From the NCBI GenBank assembly GCA_910577335.1, contig CAJTMJ010000013.1, positions 1 to 64,000 on the forward strand: 64,000 nucleotides of DNA, in the 5' to 3' direction. Of this stretch, positions 26,141-34,575 are shown in pieces (position 1 is the first letter of the stretch; the number at the start of each line of letters is the position of its first letter). Below the pieces are notes generated by a model that saw only the letters and a list, made by a program, of their open reading frames with translations, did no database searches and was not told the DNA's origin. Source of the stretch: an uncultured Duncaniella sp. Its GTDB lineage: Bacteria; Bacteroidota; Bacteroidia; Bacteroidales; Muribaculaceae. Made by a program: the position numbers and the translations under genes.

Positions 26141-26926
26141 ATGAAAAAATCCATATATATTCCGGAAATCCGTCGCACTGAGGTCAACCGTTACATAGCT
26201 CCGCTACGTGAGGGTGGCTCACTCCCTGCTCTTGCCGAAGCTGATGACGGTTTTAAATACGTGGTGAAGTTCCGTGGTGCCGGGCATGGCACCAAAGCTC
26301 TCATTGCCGAACTTATAGGTGGTGAGATGGCACGTGCCGCCGGATTGAGAGTGCCGGAACTCGTGTTCCTTGACCTCGGAGAAGAATTTGGACGCACAGA
26401 AGGTGACGAGGAGATACAAGACCTGCTGAAGGGAAGCCAAGGTCTAAACCTTGGTCTCCATTACCTCTCAGGCGCAATGACTTGGGACGTGGCTGTCAAC
26501 CATGCATCACCCCTTGAAGCATCTATGATAGTATGGCTTGACTCATTCCTGACAAATGTCGATCGCACCGTGCGCAACACCAATATACTCTTGTGGCAAC
26601 GTGAACTATGGCTTATAGATCATGGCGCATCACTGTATTTCCACCATTCATGGAACGGCTGGGAGAAAACCGCTCTCACCCCATTCCCGTACATCAAGGA
26701 TCATGCTCTCATACGTGACGCATCCATGCTCCGTGAAGCCGATGAAATAATGCGTCAGCGCATCACCCCCGAAACAATCAGAGCGATTGTTGACACGATA
26801 CCTGATGATTGGCTTGACGAACCGGAAGAACAGCGAAAAGTGTATACACAGTTCCTCACCACACGTCTTGAAAACTCAAATATATTTACCGACCATGCAA
26901 TCACAGTCCGACAAACACTTATATGA
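26141..26926 (+). CDS. HipA-like kinase (short HipA_2 type)
   Basis: 261 residues. Compared with classical HipA (about 440) it is short and keeps mainly the kinase-like core: YVVKFRGAGHGTKALIAELIGGEMARAAG (ATP-binding Lys and nearby helix), IVWLDSFLTNVDRTVRNTNIL (the catalytic-loop-like D...R..N pattern) and LWLIDHGASLYFHH (metal-binding D-H-G). HipA proteins phosphorylate translation factors such as aminoacyl-tRNA synthetases; the target here is unknown. No HipB-like antitoxin is adjacent. The DUF3037 gene starts 32 nt before its stop, so the two are translationally coupled. Confidence 0.8.
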   Translation: MKKSIYIPEIRRTEVNRYIAPLREGGSLPALAEADDGFKYVVKFRGAGHGTKALIAELIGGEMARAAGLRVPELVFLDLGEEFGRTEGDEEIQDLLKGSQGLNLGLHYLSGAMTWDVAVNHASPLEASMIVWLDSFLTNVDRTVRNTNILLWQRELWLIDHGASLYFHHSWNGWEKTALTPFPYIKDHALIRDASMLREADEIMRQRITPETIRAIVDTIPDDWLDEPEEQRKVYTQFLTTRLENSNIFTDHAITVRQTLI

Positions 26927-27290
26927 ATATGCCGTGGTGCGCTATGTGCCGCGTGTGGAGCGTGAAGAGTTCATCAATGTCGGGCTTGTGATGATGTGCA
27001 AGCGCCGCCGATGGTTACGTGCTCAGATATGCTGCGATGAGAAACGCATAGCCGCATTGTGGAAAGACGCCGATCTCGAAACCTTGCGTCAGCAGCTCCA
27101 ATCTTTCATCGATATATCAAAAGGTGTCGGTGACAGCCCCATCGCCAGCCTTGAAGCGCACGAACGTTTCCGCTGGCTCACAGCCGTGCGCAGCGCATCC
27201 ATCGCCACCTCACGCCCCCACCCGGGACTCACCACCGACCTCGACACCACCTTCACCCGCCTTTTCTCGGAACTTGTGGAGGATAACTAA
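26895..27290 (+). CDS. DUF3037 protein paired with the HipA-like kinase
   Basis: 131 residues from the ATG at 26895 (MQSQSDKHLYEYAVVRYVPR). The DUF3037 pattern is seen in YAVVRYVPRVEREEFINVGLVMMC and the closing TDLDTTFTRLFSELV. The frame is open further upstream inside the kinase gene, but family length favours this start. It overlaps the kinase gene by 32 nt. The pairing of HipA-like and DUF3037 genes is known in many bacteria; I infer that it forms a partner or modulator. Its biochemical function is unknown. Confidence 0.8.
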   Translation: MQSQSDKHLYEYAVVRYVPRVEREEFINVGLVMMCKRRRWLRAQICCDEKRIAALWKDADLETLRQQLQSFIDISKGVGDSPIASLEAHERFRWLTAVRSASIATSRPHPGLTTDLDTTFTRLFSELVEDN

Positions 27291-27303
27291 ATGGCAATAG
27301 TTT

Positions 27304-28077
27304 ATGGATGTATTTCGAAAAGAACTTAATCAGATATACTCTTCCCAGCATCTCGAATCTGAATTTCTCGATAATAAAGAAATCGAAATCTGTAGGACGA
27401 TAGTAGGTAATATGACATCTGTCACCAACGCATGTTGTGTTATAACTAATGCTGCATGTGATTATTGCTATCTTTTTGGAGGGGAGCTTGCTTCTTTACT
27501 GGGAATTTGTGAGGGAAAACAGCTGTATAAGGAATTCGACTCAAGTGATGAAGATATAATTTATAATAAACTTCATCCCGAAGATCTCGTCGAAAAGAGG
27601 ATGTTGGAATATGAGTATTTTAAATTCGTCAACGAATTGCCGGAAGAAGAAAAAATACGCCATAAAGCCACTTGCCGTATAAGAATAAAGAACCGATTGG
27701 GCAATTATATCATACTTGACAACAGCACTCAGATAATGAGAACTTCACCTATGGGGAAAATATGGTTGATACTTTGCTGCTATGATTTATCCCCTTCACA
27801 AGAAATTCAGGAAGGGATCAATGCACATATTGTAAACAACCAAAATGGTGAAATAATCAGTTTGTCATTTTCTGATAGAAAGTCCCGTATACTAACAGAA
27901 AGGGAAAAGGAGATATTAATGTTAATAAAGGAGGGGAAACCGAGCAAACAAATTGCTGACATATTGGGAATCAGCATACACACTGTAAACAGGCACAGAC
28001 AAAATATTCTTGAACGATTGAGCGTTGGTAATTCAGTCGAGGCAATAACAGCAGCTATTTCCATGGGACTTTTGTAG
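27304..28077 (+). CDS. LuxR-type transcriptional regulator
   Basis: 257 residues. The N-terminal ~180 residues look like a PAS-type sensor (CCVITNAACDYCYLFGGELASLLG, KLHPEDLVEKRML, GKIWLILCCYDLS), cysteine-rich. The C-terminal GerE/LuxR helix-turn-helix is clear: LTEREKEILMLIKEGKPSKQIADILGISIHTVNRHRQNILERL. It starts 13 nt after the DUF3037 stop. The coding sequence is visibly richer in A+T than the HipA/DUF3037 genes, as is the following GH13 gene, which hints at a separate origin. The likely target is the GH13 gene downstream. Confidence 0.88.
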   Translation: MDVFRKELNQIYSSQHLESEFLDNKEIEICRTIVGNMTSVTNACCVITNAACDYCYLFGGELASLLGICEGKQLYKEFDSSDEDIIYNKLHPEDLVEKRMLEYEYFKFVNELPEEEKIRHKATCRIRIKNRLGNYIILDNSTQIMRTSPMGKIWLILCCYDLSPSQEIQEGINAHIVNNQNGEIISLSFSDRKSRILTEREKEILMLIKEGKPSKQIADILGISIHTVNRHRQNILERLSVGNSVEAITAAISMGLL

Positions 28078-28147
28078 AGTCCGTGGTTATAAATCAGTAT
28101 TGCGTTCCATGATAAAGCGAGATAAATTTGCAGAAAATTATCTCATC

Positions 28148-29851
28148 ATGAAGAATTCATATTTACTTACAATTCTATTATTACTCCTATCGTGCAAAAC
28201 CTTACCAGCTCAAATGTCAGAATTTGATTGGAAAGGTGCTACTATCTATTTTGTTATTACCGACCGTTTCTGCAATGGTGATTCTACCAATGACGTTAAC
28301 TATGGGAGAATAGTGGATTATGGTAGCGAGCAGTTGAACGCTGCCACTTTTCACGGAGGGGATTTCAAAGGTATGCTCCAAAAAGCAAAAGCCAACTATT
28401 TCACTGACTTGGGTATCGATGTACTATGGATGACAGATATCTATGAACAGATACACGGATGGATGTCAGGTTCGGGACCGATCAACGACTTCCCCCATTA
28501 TGGCTATCATGGATATTACCCTCTCGACTATACCCAAATTGATCAAAATTATGGAACTATTGAGGAATTTCGTGAGCTGGTGGATACCCTCCATTCACAA
28601 GGTATCCGTGTGATGCTCGGAGCCAATCTCAACGACCCCGGTTATCCTACCCTGCTCGATGCTGTACAAACAGGATTTACTAATACCGGCTTAACAGAGG
28701 AAAAAGCTGCCCGTCATAATCGGAATTGGAGCTACGACAACTTTTTCGCAGACCGTCTTAATTGGGACGGATGGTATAACCGTGAATGGATTCGTATGCC
28801 TGATGAAAACTGGGATGAAAGTGCCCCCTTGGAAGCAACACTGTTTGGTATGCCTGATTTTAAGGATGAAAGTAACACTCCTGTCTCCATACCTGACTTT
28901 CTTCACCGCAAATGGGAAAAAGAGGGCACAACAAATGATGCTTGGGTTAATCCATCAGCACTTAAATACAGAATTGACCGCAAACAGTCTCCGATGCAGT
29001 ATATTATTGCATGGATATCATCGTGGGTGGAAGAATTTGGCATTGATGGTTTCCGCTGCGACATCGTAGAAAACGTACACTTATATAGGTGGAAAGAGCT
29101 TAACAAAGCTTGTGATGAAGCTCTTTCACGATGGAGAATTGCTCACCCGGAATCTCCGGCATCAAAATGGACCGACAGATTTTACATGACCGGGGATTAC
29201 GACAATGCTTCGATTGATTACAAAGCGGATTATGCCGATGCAGGGTTCTTAAGCATGGTAAATTTTTATTTTCCGAAACATGGAGACCTTGATAACATAG
29301 TGTATACATGGCAAGCTTATGCTGACACTCTACATGCTCATCCTGACTGGCATCCATTCAGCTATCTGAATAATTCTTATCACAGGGATGCCGACATGAC
29401 CAATATGATTGATTGCGCCACAACTTTTCTTCTCACTCCCGGTGCTGCTCAAATATTTTATGGAGATGAAACAGGAAGAGAGTTGAGCAACGCTCGCTTT
29501 AATGTGGACAGCGACCAAGCTTTCCGTTCTGACATGAATTGGGAAGATATAAACCAAAATCAACTACATCATTTCCAAAAACTCGGGAAAATACGCCAAG
29601 CAAATCCTGTAATTGGGACAGGTCACCAACTAACTATCGACGTTCATACCTGCGCACGATATAACGAAACAGACACAATAATTATACGTGTATTGCCAAT
29701 TGCCGGGAAGACTATATCTGTCAATAATTTTTTTGAAGATGGCATCACTCTGACTGAGCTATATACCGGTCAAACCGCAAAAATTGTCAATGGTAAAATA
29801 TCCTTTCCTAAATATGAAAATAAAATCGCCATACTTAAAAAACAAAAATAA
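28148..29851 (+). CDS. GH13 (alpha-amylase family) lipoprotein with degraded catalytic motifs
   Basis: 567 residues from the ATG at 28148, where a lipoprotein signal ends at C16 (LLLSC). An upstream in-frame ATG at 28109 would put a polar stretch before it. The (beta/alpha)8 landmarks are IYFVITDRFCNGD, FHGGDFKGML, LWMTDIYEQIHG, the nucleophile region GFRCDIVENVH and TPGAAQIFYGDE, closest to MalS-like amylases. Three active-site motifs deviate: region I reads GANLNDPGY instead of D-V-V-x-N-H, the acid/base region reads FYMTGDYDN with Asp for Glu, and the H-D pair region reads YLNNSYHRD. It may bind rather than cut glucan. The frame is intact. AT-rich like the regulator before it. Confidence 0.82.
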   Translation: MKNSYLLTILLLLLSCKTLPAQMSEFDWKGATIYFVITDRFCNGDSTNDVNYGRIVDYGSEQLNAATFHGGDFKGMLQKAKANYFTDLGIDVLWMTDIYEQIHGWMSGSGPINDFPHYGYHGYYPLDYTQIDQNYGTIEEFRELVDTLHSQGIRVMLGANLNDPGYPTLLDAVQTGFTNTGLTEEKAARHNRNWSYDNFFADRLNWDGWYNREWIRMPDENWDESAPLEATLFGMPDFKDESNTPVSIPDFLHRKWEKEGTTNDAWVNPSALKYRIDRKQSPMQYIIAWISSWVEEFGIDGFRCDIVENVHLYRWKELNKACDEALSRWRIAHPESPASKWTDRFYMTGDYDNASIDYKADYADAGFLSMVNFYFPKHGDLDNIVYTWQAYADTLHAHPDWHPFSYLNNSYHRDADMTNMIDCATTFLLTPGAAQIFYGDETGRELSNARFNVDSDQAFRSDMNWEDINQNQLHHFQKLGKIRQANPVIGTGHQLTIDVHTCARYNETDTIIIRVLPIAGKTISVNNFFEDGITLTELYTGQTAKIVNGKISFPKYENKIAILKKQK

Positions 29852-29950
29852 AGGAATAAGCGCAGACAAAATGATATTACAATTATCAGAACCCCACAGA
29901 AAATCACCACCCTCACCCCCTCAGCCTATCGGCAGGCATATCAAAAACGT

Positions 29951-29982
29951 GTTGCAGAATCAGACACATCTAATTCTGCAAC
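29951..29982. terminator. Hairpin between convergent GH13 and anti-sigma-like genes
   Basis: Perfect 10-bp arms GTTGCAGAAT/ATTCTGCAAC with a 12-nt loop. There is no long T-run on either side, so termination is uncertain. Confidence 0.4.
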
Positions 29983-30039
29983 AAATCTCACATGAAAACA
30001 ACTGCTAAAGCATATTCTGAGGTTCCTTAGGGATATTGT

Positions 30040-30807
30040 TTATAGATACTGTATGGAACGAGTGGAAAGCAACTCTGTTTCTTCACCATCTTTTTCAGCG
30101 ACCATGTTTATAGATTTCAGCTTACACTCGCTTTTTGAGAATATAGCTTTAAGTTTTAATATTCCGTGACCTTCCACACCACGGTTGGAAGTCACAATAA
30201 CATTGTCGCCATCTTCAGTGAATACAAATTTTTTTGAGGATTTAAACTCCTTGTTCACAGACTCTAAATTAAGCAAAGCCTTAAACTTTTCAGAATGGAA
30301 TGTGGTCGGAAATCGCTTTACCTCTGTGCCATTCTCCAATTTCACATAATACTTACCATCAAAAATTATGACAGTTTTTTCCGGATCATCCCATTCAACA
30401 CGCAACTGCTCATCACCGGGCACAGATGTAAGATACATGGTGCCATTCATCGGTTCACCCGCTATATCAGCAGTATAAACCTCTTCATCATCACTCCTCA
30501 CGGCACGAAGTGTAAACTCCACACGACACTTTTGAGCCTCGTTAACTTCCTGAAGCACCTTCGCCGCCAACTCAGGCGCAGAAAGCGGAGCCTCGGCAGC
30601 TTGAGCGGGAGGATTCACGGCAAATGTTACAATCACAGCTATCATGGCAGCAATGCCGCCAAAAGCAATCCATTTAAAATAGTTGGAACGTTTTGATTTC
30701 ATTTTCAATTCTATTTTTGATTTAGGGTAACGTCTATGACGAGGGGTGAGAAGACTAATGACCTTATCAACCTCTTCCTGCTCTGTAAGTCTATTTCTTG
30801 TTTCCAT
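30040..30807 (-). CDS. Membrane-anchored partner of the ECF sigma factor (LolA-like periplasmic domain)
   Basis: 255 residues. A short cytoplasmic N-terminus (about 1-42), one membrane segment (YFKWIAFGGIAAMIAVIVTFAV, about 43-64) and a periplasmic domain that resembles LolA/MucB-type lipid-binding folds (NGTMYLTSVPGDEQLRVEWDDPEKTVIIFDGKYYVKLENG). It starts 14 nt after the sigma-factor stop on the same strand, the usual sigma/anti-sigma order, so an anti-sigma role is likely but inferred. The N-terminal region is short for a classical anti-sigma domain. Confidence 0.72.
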   Translation of the reverse strand: METRNRLTEQEEVDKVISLLTPRHRRYPKSKIELKMKSKRSNYFKWIAFGGIAAMIAVIVTFAVNPPAQAAEAPLSAPELAAKVLQEVNEAQKCRVEFTLRAVRSDDEEVYTADIAGEPMNGTMYLTSVPGDEQLRVEWDDPEKTVIIFDGKYYVKLENGTEVKRFPTTFHSEKFKALLNLESVNKEFKSSKKFVFTEDGDNVIVTSNRGVEGHGILKLKAIFSKSECKLKSINMVAEKDGEETELLSTRSIQYL

Positions 30808-30821
30808 AATTATTGTGCCTT

Positions 30822-31328
30822 TTAAAACAGATTATATTTTTTCAACTCATTGCGCAATTTATCTATTCCGTAGCGGAAGCGTGATTTAGCGGTAGGCAAC
30901 GGGACCTCGGTGATTTCAGCAATCTGCTCAAAAGTAAGCCCGCAATGAAGTTTCAGACGTATGGTCTCCGACTGTTCCGGTGAAAGCCGTGCCAAAAGTG
31001 CGTTTATCAACCTGAATTCATCCTCGAACGATTCCGGTGACATATCGGCGACATCAAAGCCTGACAAGTCATTGATATACACCTCATCATTGCGCTGATG
31101 ACGTTGACGAGAGGTACAACAATTTGAAAGAGTTCGATAAATGTAGCCTTTCAGATTGGCTATACCTGAAAGCGATGCGAATTTCGACAGGAGCGTCACA
31201 TATAGATCCTGCAAAACATCCTCAACGTCTGCAAGTTCTATGAAGCGATAACTTGCATATTGAAAAAGATTATTCCGCTCTTCTTCAAGAGCTCTTTCTA
31301 TTTGTTGTCTGAGGTTTCCTTTTTCCAT
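30822..31328 (-). CDS. ECF-type RNA polymerase sigma factor
   Basis: 168 residues. Region 2 (LFQYASYRFIELADVEDVLQDLYVTLLSKF, ANLKGYIYRTLSNCC) binds the -10 element and core polymerase; region 4 (LLARLSPEQSETIRLKLHCGLTFEQIAEITEVPLPTAKSRFRYGIDKLRNEL) binds the -35. A stand-alone extracytoplasmic-function sigma factor with its likely membrane regulator immediately downstream. Its regulon is not visible here. Confidence 0.9.
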   Translation of the reverse strand: MEKGNLRQQIERALEEERNNLFQYASYRFIELADVEDVLQDLYVTLLSKFASLSGIANLKGYIYRTLSNCCTSRQRHQRNDEVYINDLSGFDVADMSPESFEDEFRLINALLARLSPEQSETIRLKLHCGLTFEQIAEITEVPLPTAKSRFRYGIDKLRNELKKYNLF

Positions 31329-31420
31329 TACCTGATGCTTTAGAGGTTGGTTAAAAACAACCTCCTACTATTATGACGCAGAAAATCGAGAAAAGATGTA
31401 AATAAGCCTGAGATTTTTTG

Positions 31421-31636
31421 TATCTTTACCCTCCGAAATCCGATTCCGCCTTTAGATTTAAGCCGATAGAGATCTGTCGTGGTAAACTTTCACGGTGTAC
31501 TAAAAAGATTTAATAACTTCGTCTGATAAGCGAAAGTTCCTGAAATAATCGGGGATTTATCCCTCGCAGACACACCGGATGGTAACGTCCGATTGTTATA
31601 TCTCTGTGGATTGCATAAAGGCAGGAGGCATGAATT
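31421..31636 (+). promoter_or_regulatory. Long structured leader of the amidase gene
   Basis: The 308-nt gap holds a -7-like TATCTTTA at 31421-31428 and then about 200 nt of leader. Small stems can be drawn: ACTTCG...CGAAAGT (about 31517-31538), GGGGATTTATCCCT (about 31551-31564) and CGGATGGTAACGTCCG (about 31577-31592). No known riboswitch consensus is recognised. It may be a regulatory leader or simply an untranslated region. Confidence 0.4.
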
Positions 31637-34540
31637 ATGAGAAAAATACTTACAACCTTAATGATAATATGCGCACTTGTCGCAGGAGCTTCACCTGCTG
31701 CGGCACCTCGCAAAAGCAAAGCTAAAAAAGCCCGTACCACACGAGTGGCTAAAACAAAAAAGCCACGCATAAGTGTGGCACGCCAGCCTTTTGTAACCCG
31801 AGTGGATGCTCCCAAAGCCCCTAAAGGTCTTGACGGCAAAAACATAGCGTTGTGGCAGAGCCACGGACGATACTTTGACCAAAAGGAGGACAGGTGGATG
31901 TGGCAACGTGCCCGACTTATGGGAACGGTGGAAGACCTCTTCCCTCAGGCGTTCGTATTGCCCTACCTCATCCCTATGCTTGAAAATGCAGGCGCATACG
32001 TGATGGTGCCTCGTGAACGAGACCTGAACACCACTGAAATAATAGTTGACTTTGACGGCGGTTTCGCCCAGCCTACCTACGTGGAAAACAACGGTTCGCA
32101 GAAATGGGGACAACTGCAAGGCAAAGCCGGCTTCGGATATAAAAAATCAGAACTGTCGAATGGTGATAACCCGTTCCGTATGGGTACAGTCAGGGAAGTA
32201 AAGACTGTCACTGACCGAAATAAAGTATCCACAGCCCAGTGGTATGCCGATTTTCCCAAAGCAGGGACTTATGCGGTATATGTGAGCTATGCGTCAACTC
32301 CGGAGAGTGCCAAAGATGCCCGTTACACAGTGAATTCGCTAAGCGGAAGCCAAGAATTTGAAGTGAATCAGAGCATAGGTGGAGGAACATGGACTTATCT
32401 CGGCTCATTCCCGTTTGCCGCCGAAAAGAGCGACAAACCGGTGGTAGAGCTAAGCAATATTTCAGGACAGGCAGGGAAGCTTATCACAGCCGATGCTGTC
32501 AAGATTGGAGGAGGCATGGGCAACGTGCTTAGGTCAGCTCCCGGAGGAGAAGCCACAGTTAGCGGTTATCCCCGATTCACAGAAGGCGCACGTTACTGGA
32601 TGCAGTGGGCTGGTATACCGCAAAGCGTGTATAGCGTCACTGACGGCACCAACGACTACGAAGACGATTATAAAGGGAGAGGTATGTGGGTCAATTATCT
32701 CGCCGGAGGTTCAAGCACTGTTCCCGGTCAAAAAGGGCTGGGAATGCCTATCGACCTGTCGCTTGCCTTCCACACAGATGCCGGGACCACCGACAATCAA
32801 ACATCGACTGTAGGTACTCTCTCGATAGTATACACACGTGGCGGCACACTCGGCAACGGCGATTCACGTAAAAATTCCGTGCGCTATGCCAATATGATCA
32901 CAAGCCAGATTGTCAGCGATATACAGACTCTGCATGAGCCGACATGGAGTATGCGCAAAATGCGTGACAAACCCTATCATGAAGCAAAAGAGCCATTGGT
33001 TCCGGCTATGATTCTTGAACTTCTGAGTCATCAGAACTTTGCCGATATGCGCTACGGGCTTGACCCGACATTCCGATTTCATGTTAGCCGTGCCATATAT
33101 AAAGGTATTCTGAAATATCTCCATGAGCGTGACGGTAGACCATACGTGGTAGAACCTCTTCCGGTGCAACAATTTCAAATAACCGGAAAAGGGCAACAAT
33201 ATTTGTTGTCTTGGGCGCCTGTTGCCGACCCTCTTGAGCCATCGGCTACGCCTAATTACTACATAGTCTATGAACGTATTGACGATGGTGCGTTTGTGGA
33301 ATACGCTGTTGTGGATGACCCACGTATCAGCGTGGTTGTCACCGACGACCATATCTACAGCTATAAAGTGGTGGCAGGAAATGACGGTGGCATAAGTTTT
33401 CCGTCTGAAATCCTCTCACTGTGCAACACAGGTACTGAAAACCCGCAAGTCAATATTGTAAACGGATTTACTCGAATCTCCGGACCTGCCGAGATATACG
33501 CAGACGGAAAGATAGGATTCGACTATGAATCGGATCACGGAGTGCCTTACATCAGCGACATACAGTTTACAGGCTATCAGACCGAATTCCGCCCATCGGT
33601 AAAATGGGTTAACAACGATGCTCCCGGTCATGGTGCGAGCCATGCGACATACGAAACCGAGCTTTTTGCCGGAAACACATTTGATTTTGTGTACGTCCAT
33701 GGCAAATCGCTCAAAGCTGCCGGCTATTCATTCATATCATCAGGTGTGGATGCCTTCATCTCAAGTATGCCTGAAACCAAAATAGTAGACCTCATCTTGG
33801 GTAAACAGAAGGAGATTACGGTCGGAACCGCCAAAGAAACAAAATTCAAGCCTTTCACCGCTTCTCTAAAGCAACGCCTTACCGAATTTTGTGAAGCCGG
33901 AGGGTCATTGCTTGTATCGGGCAGCTATGTAGGCTCTGATCTTTTTGACAATGCGCACAGCAATGGTGAAACTTCGATTGCCGACCTGCGATTTGCTCAT
34001 CAGATACTCGGAATCGACTGGCATCAGGCACAGTCGGCAATAACCGGAAAAGTCAAGGAGATAAAATCAAAATACACGGAATTCAAACCCGGATTTAACT
34101 TCACATTCAATCAAGAGTTGAATGCCGATTGTTATGCCGTGGAATCCCCTGAGTCATTCAACACGATTGATGCATCATGTGGCGCTCCTATTCTCCGATA
34201 TTCTGAAAACGACTTTATCGCCGGTACGGCATACGACCCCGGCACACACCGCACTGTCGTGCTTGGGTTCCCATTCGAGACTATTCAGTCGGAGGATGCC
34301 CGTAACACCCTCATGGCACAAATCATGAACTTCTTCACCACCCCTGAAGGTGTGCATCCCAATAATCGCACGAAGATATATCCTGAAAATATAATCGGGC
34401 AGGAAGCTCGACCGCTTACCCGCTCAGCATCTCCCCGAAGCCGAAATCTCGACCCGAGAGAGATTGCCGAATCGGAATCAAGCAGACGAGGCAAAGAGAA
34501 GAACAAGCAGAAAGGTAACGGCAATTCCCAGAAAGCCTGA
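31637..34540 (+). CDS. Secreted N-acetylmuramoyl-L-alanine amidase split by a golvesin-like domain
   Basis: 967 residues. Signal peptide about 1-23, then a basic linker. The amidase_3 fold appears in two pieces: NIALWQSHGRYFD (H76) with TVEDLF and MVPRERD, and later LAFHTDAGT (about H378) and MILELLSHQNFADM (about E459), supplying the zinc ligands and catalytic Glu. Between them (about 190-300) sits a golvesin-C-like beta domain (WYADFPKAGTYAVYVSYAS). A fibronectin-like region and a class-I-amidotransferase-like C-terminus follow, then a basic tail. Homologues are sometimes labelled xanthan lyase. It would cut the muramyl-peptide bond and heads the salvage cluster; the GT2 gene follows by 35 nt. 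Confidence 0.8.
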   Translation: MRKILTTLMIICALVAGASPAAAPRKSKAKKARTTRVAKTKKPRISVARQPFVTRVDAPKAPKGLDGKNIALWQSHGRYFDQKEDRWMWQRARLMGTVEDLFPQAFVLPYLIPMLENAGAYVMVPRERDLNTTEIIVDFDGGFAQPTYVENNGSQKWGQLQGKAGFGYKKSELSNGDNPFRMGTVREVKTVTDRNKVSTAQWYADFPKAGTYAVYVSYASTPESAKDARYTVNSLSGSQEFEVNQSIGGGTWTYLGSFPFAAEKSDKPVVELSNISGQAGKLITADAVKIGGGMGNVLRSAPGGEATVSGYPRFTEGARYWMQWAGIPQSVYSVTDGTNDYEDDYKGRGMWVNYLAGGSSTVPGQKGLGMPIDLSLAFHTDAGTTDNQTSTVGTLSIVYTRGGTLGNGDSRKNSVRYANMITSQIVSDIQTLHEPTWSMRKMRDKPYHEAKEPLVPAMILELLSHQNFADMRYGLDPTFRFHVSRAIYKGILKYLHERDGRPYVVEPLPVQQFQITGKGQQYLLSWAPVADPLEPSATPNYYIVYERIDDGAFVEYAVVDDPRISVVVTDDHIYSYKVVAGNDGGISFPSEILSLCNTGTENPQVNIVNGFTRISGPAEIYADGKIGFDYESDHGVPYISDIQFTGYQTEFRPSVKWVNNDAPGHGASHATYETELFAGNTFDFVYVHGKSLKAAGYSFISSGVDAFISSMPETKIVDLILGKQKEITVGTAKETKFKPFTASLKQRLTEFCEAGGSLLVSGSYVGSDLFDNAHSNGETSIADLRFAHQILGIDWHQAQSAITGKVKEIKSKYTEFKPGFNFTFNQELNADCYAVESPESFNTIDASCGAPILRYSENDFIAGTAYDPGTHRTVVLGFPFETIQSEDARNTLMAQIMNFFTTPEGVHPNNRTKIYPENIIGQEARPLTRSASPRSRNLDPREIAESESSRRGKEKNKQKGNGNSQKA

Positions 34541-34575
34541 TATGATTAAATAAACATCCCCCACTCTCATCACAA

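Noticed and set aside
26141..26926. Classical HipBA toxin-antitoxin
   Set aside because: The kinase is too short and no HipB-like DNA-binding gene is next to it.
28148..29851. GH13 as a pseudogene
   Set aside because: The frame is intact over 567 codons with a good lipoprotein signal, so only the catalytic motifs are altered.
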